Below are positions 33,256 through 45,379 of a stretch of DNA of 64,000 nucleotides, one piece after another. Under the pieces are notes generated by a model. It ran no database searches and was not told where the DNA came from. It saw nothing but the letters and a program-made list of their open reading frames with translations. The stretch is from assembly GCA_004352715.1 (NCBI GenBank), contig SCFE01000097.1:1385972-1449971 (forward strand), given 5' to 3'. Each line of letters begins with the position of its first letter. Position 1 is the first letter of the stretch. The position numbers were made by a program, and so were the translations under genes. This DNA comes from Hofstenia miamia. Taxonomy: Eukaryota; Xenacoelomorpha; Acoela.

Positions 33256-34699
33256 CTCGCATCAAAAGATAAAGACAAAGATTTACCTAATAATGTACCA
33301 CGTTTCACCTTTCCTTATGATTATTCATGTAATATCAATGGCATAAATTCCAAATTTTTTCAGTTAGAAGGGTTTGCACATAGCCATATCAATTGGTGTT
33401 TCATAGCCCTTCAAGAAACAAAGTTGGGAGATTCAATTACAGATAAATCTATTGAATTAGAAGGATTTTATTTACTTAGGCATGACCGCATTGCAGTAAA
33501 TGCTGGAGGCGGTCTTCTATTATATATTAATAAAAAATGGGTGTCACATATTCCTTCAGTAAGAAGTGTTTTTAACAATATGGATATTGGATTGGAAGTA
33601 TTGTCAGTTCTGGTTAGACCAGTGTTCTTAACACGAGAATACACGAGTATCATTTTAATAAATGTTTATATTAGACCTTCAACTCAAAGATCACTTGCTG
33701 AATCCAAATTGCAAGGTCTTGTTAAAGGGCTCCGAATAGATCATTCTAGAGCTTTTATCCTGATAGTTGGAGATATCAATGCCTCTCATATTAACAAGCT
33801 TAATATTTTGGGTTTTAAGAATCTTGTTAACTTTCCAACTTTTTTGCCTTCAGAAAATATATTAGATTGTGTTTATGTGACTGAAGAAGGTAAGATGACT
33901 GACCAATATCTTGATGGTACTGAAGGGGTTAATCCTGTGACCCATTTCCATAAAGGCATTCTAATAATACCACTTGAATGCAATTCAAATAATTTTGAGA
34001 AACGAAAACACTGGATGTGGATACAACAGCCTGAACAAGATAACTTGGATCATCTTCACACCATTTTGGAACAAACGGATTGGAATGTACTGCATAATTC
34101 TAATGATGTTGAGGAAATTGTTGTCACTGTTAGCGAATATTTAGGATATATTATAGATAATTGTGTACCTAAGAAAAAGGTTGTTATATCTGAGAATGAA
34201 TTGTCAGTAAGGAATGACGATATTTTGAAGAAATTATACAAAGAAAAAACTATTGCTATAAAAAATAATGACACACATTTACGAAACCATTATTAGCGAA
34301 AGATTAATAAATATGTATTCTGTAAGCGAAATCTCAGGTTTCAATAAATGAAAAGTAATAGTAACGAACTTTGGCAATTAATGAAGCAATTTACAAAGAA
34401 TAAAAATGAAAAATCTCTAGTGACATTTGATAGAGCATGTTAAATAAACAATTTTTTTACAAGATTCAATGATAACTCTTACAAAGATATAAGTTTTTCA
34501 AAATCAAGTTGTAAACCAGCTAAAATTCGGTGTTCTGAAGTACGCAAAGTATTTAGTCAATGTAAAATTGATAAGGCTAGTGGGCCAGATGGACTTCCAT
34601 CATGGTTATTCAATATGTTTGCCGATGATCTTGCTGACATATTCATGATGATTTTTAATGACATTATTGAAAAGCAATATCACCCATCTCAGTGGAAAA
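33256..34699 (+). pseudogene. LINE ORF2, endonuclease and start of reverse transcriptase
   Basis: First part of the LINE polyprotein that nicks the target and copies RNA there. FIALQETKLG (about 33400-33429) is the catalytic Glu motif of the exonuclease-endonuclease-phosphatase fold, GGGLLLYI follows, and VGDINASHI (about 33769) corresponds to the GD.N motif. A region ending in KASGPDGLPSWLF is the usual opening block of the reverse transcriptase. The whole piece stays in one frame but has premature stops at 34294-34296, 34345-34347 and 34441-34443, with another TGA at 33253 just upstream. It breaks off after QWK at the single n, 34700. It continues at 35246. Confidence 0.92.
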
Positions 34700-34700
34700 N

Positions 34701-35244
34701 TAATCAAAAAAATTTATCATATTACCAATAACTTAGTGTTTATAGCCAAATTTTTCAATTCTGATAGCTGCTGGTACATTTTTAAAACATACATTTTACC
34801 GTTAATTACCTATGCTGCACCTGCGTGGATATATCTTCTAAGTATCAAAAGTAAGAAAAAATTGAAAAGAGCCATCAAATATGCAGCAATAATTTTAAAT
34901 ATATCAAAAGTTTCAGCAGTGGAATTTGTCACCAAAACTTTGAAAGAAGATTTCATCCGGCAAGTGAATAAAATATCTCGAAATGAAAATCATCCGCTCT
35001 TTAATGCAATTAACATCAAAGATACTGCGTATCAGGGTTGTCTACGGATGACATCAAATACAATATTCTGTAGAACAAAGAAAATGAGTGATTTTTTGTA
35101 GCTGTAGCTAGAAAATTCCTCACTTATAATACCTTGCCTAATCCATTGCTGTAATTTCGTATTTTTTGTATATTTTGAACTTATTCCCTTTTATCATGTA
35201 TTTGATACAGGAATTAAAGCAATTATTATTATTATTATTATTAT
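34701..35244 (+). repeat. Displaced 3' fragment of a second LINE copy
   Basis: Matches 36113 onward at an offset of 1412 bp, nearly base for base: the last roughly 130 codons of ORF2, the 3' UTR and a (TTA)n tail. It is bounded by n at 34700 and 35245 and interrupts the reverse transcriptase. It differs from the downstream copy at a few positions (for example GATTTTTTG against GATTCTTTTG), so it is a different copy. A scaffolding misplacement is more likely than a real nested insertion, because the reading frame across the junction is also missing several codons. Confidence 0.88.
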
Positions 35245-35245
35245 N

Positions 35246-36567
35246 ATACCCTTATTGAAAAGACCCAATGCTGATCAAAAGATTAATAAAAATTTTCGCC
35301 CAGTTTGTCTCACTGCTATTACCTCAAAATGTCTTGAAAGATTGGTAATTCCAGTTGGTGTTAGAGCACTTCAGAAATCTAACGACGGCTATCAATTTGC
35401 ATATCAAAAGGGCCTTTCGACTACCGATGCACTTGTTGTTTTTCTTCATCACGTCATCACCAATTTAGATGACAAAGAAACAACAATTGTCAGAGTAAAC
35501 TTTCTCGATTTCAGTTCAGCATTTAATACAGTTTTACCTAACAAATTATTAACGATTATAGATTGTAATTTAGATGAAGATGAGAAATGGTTTAGTAGTT
35601 GGCTTCATTCTTATTTGCATGGGTGGCAACAAAGAGTTATCACAATGAACGGTCAGAAGTCTTCCGTTTTGCCTATGATTGTAGGAATTCCTCAAGGAGG
35701 ACCAGCCTCTCCTATTCTATTTGTTTATTATACAAATAGTATTAATCTAAAAACGCAACAGCATCATACAAAAGTACATGGAAAAGCACAACATAGCATT
35801 ATTAGATACTCGGATGATACCTTGATAATTTCTGCAATTAAGGCTTCTACGGCATGCACAGATTTTAGTGATGCTCAGGTTAATATCAATGATTTACAAG
35901 ATCAGTTCAAAAGTTTAAACTTAATTGCCAATGGGAAAAATCAAAAGGCATGATTTTCTCTAACATCAATATTCAAGATGAAGCTTTAATCAAATATGGT
36001 ATTGATAGTAACTTTACTCTTAATGGTACTGTTATTAAAACGGACACTTCTTGCATTTATTTGGGAGTAACTGTCGATAACAAACTCAATTTTAGTAAAC
36101 ACGTAAACAGCATAATCAAAAAAATTTATCATATTACCAATAACTTAGTGTTTATAGCCAAATTTTTCAATTCTGATAGCTGCTGGTACATTTTTAAAAC
36201 ATACATTTTACCGTTAATTACCTATGCTGCACCTGCGTGGATATATCTTCTAAGTATCAAAAGTAAGAAAAAATTGAAAAGAGCCATCAAATATGCAGCA
36301 ATAATTTTAAATATATCAAAAGTTTCAGCAGTGGAATTTGTCACCAAAACTTTGAAAGAAGATTTCATCCGGCAAGTGAATAAAATATCTCGAAATGAAA
36401 ATCATCCGCTCTTTAATGCAATTAACATCAAAGATACTGCGTATCAGGGTTGTCTACGTATGACATCAAATACAATATTCTGTAGAACAAAGAAAATGAG
36501 TGATTCTTTTGTAGCTGTAGCTAGAAAATTCCTCACTTATAATACCTTGCCTAATCCATTGTTGTAA
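35246..36567 (+). pseudogene. LINE ORF2, reverse transcriptase palm and C-terminus
   Basis: Continues the polyprotein with IPLLKRP...FRPVCLTAITSK. Visible reverse-transcriptase motifs in order are FLDFSSAFNTV (first catalytic Asp), GIPQGGPASPILF, IIRYSDDTLII (the YxDD box, here YSDD), then LIANGKNQK...MIFS and YLGVTVDNKLNFSKHV. Near 35947 a frameshift separates KNQK from MIFS: the first frame stops at 35951-35953 and the second runs to 36567. Both catalytic motifs are preserved. The C-terminal part (ITYAAPAWIYLLS, IKYAAIILNISK) is typical of CR1/L2 tails. Confidence 0.92.
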
Positions 36568-36633
36568 TTTCGTATTTTTTTGTATATTTGAACTTATTCC
36601 CTTTTATCATGTATTTGATACAGGAATTTAAGA

Positions 36634-36636
<3 letters not shown>

Positions 36637-36666
<30 letters not shown>
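36637..36666 (+). repeat. (TTA)n tail of the LINE
   Basis: About ten TTA units directly after the LINE 3' UTR, marking its 3' end. A similar tail ends the displaced fragment at about 35222-35244. Confidence 0.95.
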
Positions 36667-36987
36667 GGAATAGCAAATTTTGTATGTTCAATTGCAAACG
36701 TTGTGCCATATATAAAAATGTTCGTCAGCAATGGATTTAGGGGGTGGGTAATGCACAAGTTATAATTTTAAAATTGAATTTGCGATTATTAGCGCTGTTG
36801 ATCGTAATCTTAGAATTAAAAGAAGGCTAATACTTCCGCTACACAGATGTCAATACAGTTATCAGTTTGGGGTAGGGTTAATGTTTTACATTTAATTAAA
36901 ATAGGTAATAAAAGTATATCAAATCGGCAACTTGTTTGAATTCTTCTAATACTCTAGTTGTTGATATTAGACCAGACCAAGAAATAC
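36667..36987. other. Noncoding stretch before a gap
   Basis: No feature recognised. The sequence ends in the 1000-N gap. Confidence 0.5.
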
Positions 36988-37987
36988 NNNNNNNNNNNNN
37001 NNNNNNNNNNNNNNNNNNNNNNNNNNNNNNNNNNNNNNNNNNNNNNNNNNNNNNNNNNNNNNNNNNNNNNNNNNNNNNNNNNNNNNNNNNNNNNNNNNNN
37101 NNNNNNNNNNNNNNNNNNNNNNNNNNNNNNNNNNNNNNNNNNNNNNNNNNNNNNNNNNNNNNNNNNNNNNNNNNNNNNNNNNNNNNNNNNNNNNNNNNNN
37201 NNNNNNNNNNNNNNNNNNNNNNNNNNNNNNNNNNNNNNNNNNNNNNNNNNNNNNNNNNNNNNNNNNNNNNNNNNNNNNNNNNNNNNNNNNNNNNNNNNNN
37301 NNNNNNNNNNNNNNNNNNNNNNNNNNNNNNNNNNNNNNNNNNNNNNNNNNNNNNNNNNNNNNNNNNNNNNNNNNNNNNNNNNNNNNNNNNNNNNNNNNNN
37401 NNNNNNNNNNNNNNNNNNNNNNNNNNNNNNNNNNNNNNNNNNNNNNNNNNNNNNNNNNNNNNNNNNNNNNNNNNNNNNNNNNNNNNNNNNNNNNNNNNNN
37501 NNNNNNNNNNNNNNNNNNNNNNNNNNNNNNNNNNNNNNNNNNNNNNNNNNNNNNNNNNNNNNNNNNNNNNNNNNNNNNNNNNNNNNNNNNNNNNNNNNNN
37601 NNNNNNNNNNNNNNNNNNNNNNNNNNNNNNNNNNNNNNNNNNNNNNNNNNNNNNNNNNNNNNNNNNNNNNNNNNNNNNNNNNNNNNNNNNNNNNNNNNNN
37701 NNNNNNNNNNNNNNNNNNNNNNNNNNNNNNNNNNNNNNNNNNNNNNNNNNNNNNNNNNNNNNNNNNNNNNNNNNNNNNNNNNNNNNNNNNNNNNNNNNNN
37801 NNNNNNNNNNNNNNNNNNNNNNNNNNNNNNNNNNNNNNNNNNNNNNNNNNNNNNNNNNNNNNNNNNNNNNNNNNNNNNNNNNNNNNNNNNNNNNNNNNNN
37901 NNNNNNNNNNNNNNNNNNNNNNNNNNNNNNNNNNNNNNNNNNNNNNNNNNNNNNNNNNNNNNNNNNNNNNNNNNNNNNNNNNNNNNN
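36988..37987. other. Assembly gap, exactly 1000 N
   Basis: A default-size gap. It must contain the rest of the mariner-like element whose end is visible at 37988-38288. Frames crossing it are meaningless. Confidence 0.95.
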
Positions 37988-38288
37988 ATGAACTGTCTCA
38001 GATCGTCAACGTTCCGAGGTCTTCGTCGAAACACGAGATGCTTGATATGACCCCAAAGATTCTTTTGTTCTGATAATCTTTTGTTTGATAATTCTTTTGT
38101 TTTTTTCAATAAATTAGTGTTAAATTTCTGATCAATTTTCAATACCTTAATAACGTAATTGAAAGATGGGGTTGGTGGCAAAAAAATCCTAAAGCATAGA
38201 CTATTAGTACCTAGAAGGACAGTTCGATCCATCATCTACATACAAAACGGGAGCCAAATAAAATAAAATCTTTTTTTGGGACACCCTG
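37988..38288 (-). mobile_element. End of a second mariner-like element, running into the gap
   Basis: On the minus strand the element begins CAGGGTGTCCCAAAAAAAG at 38288, with TA at 38289-38290 as likely target duplication. CAGGGTGTCCCAAAA is a common start of mariner-family ends. About 230 bp further in, just before the gap, the open frame reads NLWGHIKHLVFRRRPRNVDDLRQF (about 37988-38060). This corresponds to the C-terminal part of mariner transposases, just after their third catalytic acid. Finding C-terminal sequence so close to the starting end means the middle was deleted. It is a different family from the element at 2.5 kb. Confidence 0.75.
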
Positions 38289-38290
38289 TA

Positions 38291-41200
38291 GATTAGTGTT
38301 ACACGAAGTACATACTACATGTACACAGATATATAGAATCCTTGTATAGAAAATTGATATAAATAAACTATGAACTTTAAAGAAGTGGTTTTGAGAATTA
38401 TTATCCTCCAACAACAACAATTAATCATTTTATATTCAGACTTTGAATTTCAGAGCCCGTGTGCACCGGGCCATGCCGTAGTATAGAAGCCCGTGCTCGT
38501 ACAAATTTATTCGTGCCAGCTACGGACCCTACCCCAGTGTATATGTACTAAATGTATGAATGGTTAAACGCTAGTTTATATTTTCTAGACAGAACTGGAA
38601 TTTTTTCAACTTTCGAAAAAAACAATAAGAAAATGAAGAAGATATCAAAATATTTACGGTGAAATACTCAATATTAATTAAGGAGCGTTCCATTACTAGA
38701 AGGTGATCAATATTAGCAGGAGCTACTCAAAGAAATGAAAAGATTTAATAAACTTAGACAAAATAAAATTTTGAACTTTTATAAAAGGAGTCGCCCATCA
38801 CGATGAGTTTAATAAATATTAAGTGTGAATACATAATAATTTAAAACAGGTGTTGATCATAATTTATGTGTTATTTCGAAAACTGTCAATTTTTCCAAAA
38901 AAACAATTTGATATCCCTTCATAAATTTTGAACTTTCGATTGTATCACAGAGAATAATTTGAAAACATGCAATTAATAAATTTGTTTAAGTCATCCAGCA
39001 TTCTCCAATTAATAAACATAGTGCCTTGTTTGCAAATACTGAAATTTGTACATCGAAAAAGGCAATTGCTAATTAATGCATGCTGGAATTTACTGATCCC
39101 CAGCTGCATCTGCATAGCCCTGTGTGTAACATGAACTGGGACCACAAATGATGAGACAGAGCACAAATTTCAGAAAATTAATTGGTAATAAAGTTATTCC
39201 TTGACCCCAAATTTGGCCCAGCAAAACTATAGCTTTGCTACAATTCAGAGCAGTTTTATCTTTATGAGGTAGACAGAATATCGTAAAGTAAATGCATGAC
39301 AGAAAAATTCTTGGACTTCCTTACCATTAAATAATACATGCATTTATTAATAGTCAAGAGAACTACGTTCGCCAAATGACTATAACATAGGATGCGAAAC
39401 GAAATAATTTAGCATTAATTAAAACAATATGGCGTTATATCAATAAGACTACAATTGCGATTAGTGGTTGAACAAATTTCTTAATAATTAATAAAACATC
39501 ATTTAACCAACACATATTTTATAGAAATAGCAAATGTGAACATTTTGCACCCAGAAATTTATTAGAAAATGTCTGAAATATATAATAGGTAAAACGTAGA
39601 AAAAAATTGTTTCATTGCTTTACGCAATAAAATCCGGCGACTTGCTGACCATTCAAAATCAAAGATCTATTAAACAAAGTTTTCTTAAAGAATGTGTCAT
39701 TCGGCAGTGAAAATGTAACCAAAATTTTGCATACTCCAATCCTATCAGTACTGGGCATTTTTTATATTCCCAGGACTGGGAGGGGGTTACTAGGCACATC
39801 AATCTTTAAAAATAACAACTCTCAAGGATTAAATCCAATTAGATTTAAACTTGGTACATATATACAAACAATGGATCAAAAAAATTCATAATGATGTCAA
39901 AATGAACTTTCAGTTAAGAAATGACGTCATCAAAACGGGCGGTTAGGCTAAATTTTTGAAATTTATTTGTTAATTATCTGCATTTATGAGTTATTAGATG
40001 CCCTAAATTTTGTTTAAACTGTTTGAATTAAAATTGTTCAACAAAGAAAATAGAAAGAGTGAACTTAGAAGAGTTTCGTTAAGATAATAAGGTAGATTTA
40101 TATATTTACATTATAATAGTGATTTTAGCCCTGCAGAAACCATATTGCCCCTGCTAACTGTGAATAATATGAACAGTTCTAAAAACTATTCTCTAGAAAA
40201 TAGTTACAATGTAAGATCATAAAATGAGGTTCTTCATAAAGAGTTAGATATTTGCTAGAAAAAGGTAATAATTTACCTCTGAAAAATGGAAAACATTACT
40301 GCCTAGTCACTATAATTATCATAAAATGAATGAAATTTGTTGTAACTTTTAGGGGTCTTTATATTCAAACATTATAGAGTTTCAGAAATTGCAATTTAAC
40401 AAGAATTTAGAAAATTGTTAGTTTATAGTTGATGATTTTAGGGTGTGTCTGTAGTGTGACGTTGTAAATATTTTTCATAACTTTTTTGAAATTTTCACAA
40501 AGTATTCCTAAGGAAAAGTCACAAAAAAATTAGTAGAATTGACGTAGTAGAGTAGTTAAAAAACCTCCGGTCCTGATAAGGCTAAGTGTAGTCCAATACA
40601 AGGTCATTGAATGGTGATGCTTGCTTTAAAAAGAAATTTATAAAAACTAATTTTATTTAAACTTCAAGTCAAAGTCCATCCTGCCAAAAATGGCATTTTC
40701 AATTGTAAAACTGATTTGCATTTGCTAACCTATTTTAAATAAGAACAACTTCATTAAAGTTCGCCATGTTGTAATATTCATTTTTTAGGTAATGCTAATG
40801 TAAGAGTTTTAAATTACAAAAACGTGCATTTACTATATATATAAATTGGCACGAATTCATTTGATTTTAAATTCAATACCCTTGAAAACACTCCTTTTTC
40901 AGCAATTTCCTTCAATTGTTTAGTTGACATTCCAAGATAATTCTTAGTACAAAAAGTTAATCCAATACAGTTTATCTAAAACTTCCGCCATTGACACAAA
41001 ACAACTCATCAGAATGAACAAAGACCAAATTGCAATTAGTAGTTCATTATGCAGACAAACGCATAGTTGATGATAGCTAATCTAATTTTATGCTACATTA
41101 ATATAAAATTATGAATTTTCGGATATTGCGTTTGTGTCCGGATATCAATATATCTACATGTAAACAAAATTAATAAGTATGGCTGATTGTATTATGTTTG

Positions 41201-44200
41201 TTTTGATAAAAGGGCCATTCTCACTTGATATTTAAGACTTTTAAGAAACTATGAGCTCCAACAATGTGTTGAAATCTTCGTCTCTTCTGGTGAAAAAGTC
41301 GATTTTGTTATTCCTTCTTGAGAAAAAATGAAGAAATGTCAGACTGATGTGAGATACAAAGGTACAGTGTGCACATGAAATGCAAATACACGATCACTTC
41401 ATATCACTATGTTACTGGCTTTAAACCAACATAATTTAGTAGTTTATTCAAGGCGCCTAATCCACATCAGCATTTTTTGATATACCCACATAACTTCCGG
41501 TTAATTTTATTGAAATTAAAAATAATGTGCAAATAAACGCGAAAAAGAGTTACATTTACAAAAAATTCAAATTTGTTCATTGTGTTAGGCAAATAAATAT
41601 TTGTGGTGTATTTGAAGGCAAATATTTTAATGTTAATATTTTCCTATTATAATTGCAAAATTCTATGTTAATTCATACCCAAACCTAACCGACAACTTTT
41701 CAAATAGGCAGATGCCCAACCCATGTGCGTTCCTGATTCTAAAATAGCTAAAATATGAGTTCCCTCGTTTATTCTTTTATTAATCAATAATTTTTTTTAG
41801 ATAAAATACTTACAGTAAATAATTTAAAATTTAACTATTTCAACTAAAGTCAGTTGTTGCTGTTAAGGGTTTTAATTCCTTATTATTTGAACACTAGGTA
41901 TGGGAAAATTTGAATGTTTCTACATAAACTGGATTTTCATTTGTTTCAGGCAGATTTACCTATGGATATTTCAATATCCAAGAATTTCCAAATTTCTTAA
42001 GAGGTCTATAATAATGAATGGTAGCCAGCGTTGCGGTGGACCTGGTTCTAGATATAGATCGATCTGATTAATGAATATCTGCTAGATATGCATTAGAAAA
42101 TATATTTCATAGATATCTATAGGTCATAGTTCATAAAAAATTAAGGTAAATTTATGGTAAAATAGCTTAAAATGAAAAATTAAAATAAACTCATAAGCAT
42201 TTTTTGCATAAGTCTAAAATCATTATACGTTTGCACCAATCACATTACACCTAGAGAGCTATAATTACAAGTTTTATATAATAAGCAAACTATTAGGCAT
42301 TGATTAGAGAAACCCGAGCATCGAGTGTAATTTTCTGTCTCTCTCTTAAAATGTTCAAAAACCTCAAAAAATGATCTTTGTTTTAAATTTTTATTCGGGG
42401 AATTTTTCTGGCATCTATTGATGGTCACCCTAATCCCTTTTAACATTTCGAAATTACTGAGAATCATCAGCCTTTGGATATTTGCTGAGTTGCTCCCATA
42501 TATTTATTGAAAATCTGCAAAAAAAATGTGTAATAATTTCAAAAATTGTTACATGTTTATATTTTGGAAACAAAAACACGAGTTGTTGCAATCTAAAGCA
42601 TTTTAGGGAAACACAAAACAAGTCATTATTAAAATGCAAATGTAATTATATCATTTGCTTTTATCTTCCATTTTGTAGCTTCAACAGCCCATGACAAAAG
42701 ATTGATTGAGACAAATTTAAGTTTGATGTAAGAGCACAAGGGTTTTAGCGCAAGATTTTACGAACGACAAAATGACATCCGAACAGAATTGGAAATGAAT
42801 TAATGCAAACATTTCCATGGGTGGTGTGTTAAATGTAAACTAAAAAAGCGATTATTGACTTTTGCTAACTGGGGGTTAAGCAATGTGTGTAGAACTGTAA
42901 ATTTAATATAATTTTTATAAAAAATGAAAAAAATGTTCTTTAGGTACTAAGTGGATACGCATACCGTATGCCCACAGTAACATATTACGTAGCGCATTGA
43001 TTTATAGTTGACTTTGCCGTTGGCTATGAACGATTACGTGAAATAACTTGCATGCCTAATCGAATTAAACAAATTTTGCAGTCTTGGCTAAACAGATATT
43101 TAGATTTACTGAACCAACATCCAGACGAAAAGCAAATAAACCAAATGCATCCATCTGCAGGAATGCTTGGAAGAAAACTTGTATAGTATTTTCATGCGAT
43201 GATTGTGGATAAATGCCATGATCAGCAATGTCAACAAATTCAACCGCCTTTTAAGAGATAGGGAAAATTAAATGATTATTAAAATTAGTAATGTGCATTT
43301 TGATAAATAACTAGCATAGTGATATTTAACAAAATATTGAAATACTGATTAAAATGTAAAGTACAATCTTAAAGTAGTATTCGATGATTACTTCTACAAT
43401 ATCATACTAAGGCCGGCATTAACGTTTATAAGAATACAACTATAGATAAAAGGGAATTGGAAATTAATGTATTTCAACTGAAAGAACTCAGCAAAGTTTT
43501 CATTCCAGAGTCACGAGGTAAAAGAGAAAAATGTGAAGTACAACAAGGCATTTGCAATAACGCTCTTGAAGTAATTCTGGTAAACAAATTCGATACGTCA
43601 ATCATCAACAACCAGCTGATGAATTTACTTAAAAACTTTTAGAATAAACTATTCAAATATAACACAATGTAGCAAACATTGTACGAGAAATACATTAAAG
43701 GATATCATTTCAGTAATAAGAAAATCGAAACTTTTGTAAATTGGAAATTTGATTATAGTCTACGACAATTTCAAATTTAAGCAAACGAATGTTTATGTTT
43801 ATATGCATGCATTCCTCAGTTCATGGGATAAAAATTTAAGCTTTATATACCAGTCAATAGAATTGACAGTATATGTCAATGAGGGCGTCTATTGAGTTCT
43901 TTTGGGCGTGGCGTGTATGCAATTTCCACCTATAGACAGTTGTTTTCTTAAGAAATCATAATGGGGGTAAAACAGAAATCATTTCGTAAAACCAAACTGT
44001 AATCGGCATAATTATTTACACGCTCAAATTCATGAACGTGTTTCACAAAATCTGTTGCAGACAGAATCACGCATAGATGAATCCCACTGACGTTTATAGC
44101 GGTGAGTGACAAAAACAAATTCTAAAAATTAATGTCAACTCTTCGGATGCACCAGAGATAGAAACTGCTTCTGGTGGATACTGTTCTTTATCGTGAATAA

Positions 44201-44950
44201 ATAAATTAAAATATTAGCAAACAAAATTTTGCTAGTCTAAAAGTTTTAAAATAATGAATACCAAGTATAATGAAGTTTTAGTATTCCGTGAAATTTGGTT
44301 GGAAGAAAATTTTCGCGAATGTAGCAAATCATATTTAGGCCTATAGATGATTTAAAGAAAAAAATGATCTATAAAACGAGGACTTCTTATAAACGTTGTA
44401 AACAATACAACATTACTTGAAATGCGAAATAAAGCTTTTATATATTACATTTGGATTCAATACCTTAGAACAATTAAGTTTTCGTGATTTATCCATTGAT
44501 ATTACATATTACCAATATTGAACTTTATCATTTACTCAACCACTATTCACACCAAATTTTAACAAAAAGTAAAATAGACTTGGTGTAGGATTGACACTAG
44601 CAGATTTTTCAAATACAAATCTTTAAAAATATTATCTATAGAATTTGAAAATAACAACATAAAATTAAGAATTGATTTTTGGTGCGATCAGAATTGATTC
44701 AGATTCAAGTTCTGCGCAAAACCCAGTATATAAGTGTTTTGTGAGGAAAAACTGGTATATCTATTAAAAAACATGTTATAGACTCATTAGTGCATATATT
44801 TATGATCAAGATGTAATCCAAAAACACTATATTAATAACAAGTTTTATATATAATACCGACGTTTTTCAAAAATATGAATGTTTAGCAAATACACTAGCA
44901 TATCAATCTAGAATGCGAAATAAAGATGACATTTTAGCAATTAATCTTAG
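38291..44950. other. Long noncoding stretch
   Basis: About 6.7 kb with no identified gene. A GC-rich patch at 38453-38535 (AGCCCGTGTGCACCGGGCC) may be an element end without a visible partner. A TGACGTCA palindrome lies at 39922-39929. At 43435-43640 an open stretch of about 65 codons (LEINVFQLKELSKVFIPESRG) looks mildly protein-like but has no recognisable motif. Confidence 0.45.
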
Positions 44951-45379
44951 AGTCTTCTGTCATCCATAGTGGTATGCATTCAGGATTTCAAGACTATTAT
45001 TCCTTTTACCAAGTGTTTTCGGTATAGAACTTATTCGAAACTTATTAACGAGGGAAGCTACCAACATGCAAATTTAACTGCTCAATTTTTAAAAAAACAC
45101 ACAGATATTAAATTTACATTTATATCATATGCAATTTTTACACATGATGCTGTTTTGCGATATACTCAATTCTATAAATTTGTGATATACTTAAACATGG
45201 ACGTCTCTAAACTAGAATGGAAATGTAGACAATTTTATAACATTATGTATGATGCCGCGGTAAAAATTCGCTGGATTATGAATAGAAATGAAAGTTATAA
45301 AGAAAAGGTACTAATTAAATTCAAATATTGCGGTGACGTAAGAAAGTTTGACACAATCAACAACTGTTTGAATTACTAA
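44951..45379 (+). CDS. Unrecognised open frame, possible terminal exon
   Basis: A stop-free run of 142 codons before TAA at 45377-45379, long for DNA of this composition. It has no early ATG (first Met is about residue 83, in NMDVSKLEWKC). It begins directly after AATCTTAG, a possible splice acceptor, so a last exon is conceivable. The product would include FTKCFRYRTYSKLINEGSY and KLEWKCRQFYNIMYDAAVKI. I see no transmembrane segment, signal or known motif. By rough calculation a chance run of this length is not very unlikely in 64 kb, so it may be noise. Confidence 0.25.
   Translation, partial: SLLSSIVVCIQDFKTIIPFTKCFRYRTYSKLINEGSYQHANLTAQFLKKHTDIKFTFISYAIFTHDAVLRYTQFYKFVIYLNMDVSKLEWKCRQFYNIMYDAAVKIRWIMNRNESYKEKVLIKFKYCGDVRKFDTINNCLNY

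Larger units (their letters stand above)
32470..36666 (+). mobile_element. CR1/L2-like LINE, decayed, with a foreign insert
   Basis: A non-LTR retrotransposon on the plus strand: ORF1 with a PHD-like finger, an apurinic-type endonuclease, a reverse transcriptase, a short 3' UTR and a (TTA)n tail at 36637-36666. The 5' limit is not defined. PHD-like fingers in ORF1 and the FLDFSSAFNTV reverse-transcriptase signature are known from CR1-like elements, and the simple-repeat tail fits that group. Stops and frameshifts break both ORFs. At 34700-35245 a fragment of another copy's 3' end sits between two single n bases, in the middle of the reverse transcriptase. Confidence 0.93.

Noticed and set aside
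34658-35101. A single 147-codon open frame spanning position 34700
   Set aside because: It joins two unrelated LINE pieces through a single n base, so the chimeric product is an artefact.
32470-36666. LTR retrotransposon or retrovirus-like origin of the reverse transcriptase
   Set aside because: There are no LTRs, protease, RNase H or integrase; the endonuclease, YSDD-type motif context and simple-repeat tail are those of a non-LTR LINE.
36936-38235. Very long open frames over the 1000-N gap, and likewise at 55.5-56.6 and 60.0-61.1 kb
   Set aside because: They consist almost entirely of N read as open. Only the mariner-like residues at the edge of the first gap carry information.
38219-38235. 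GGACAGTTCGATCCATC resembling a tRNA B-box
   Set aside because: No cloverleaf fits, and it lies inside the mariner-like end region.
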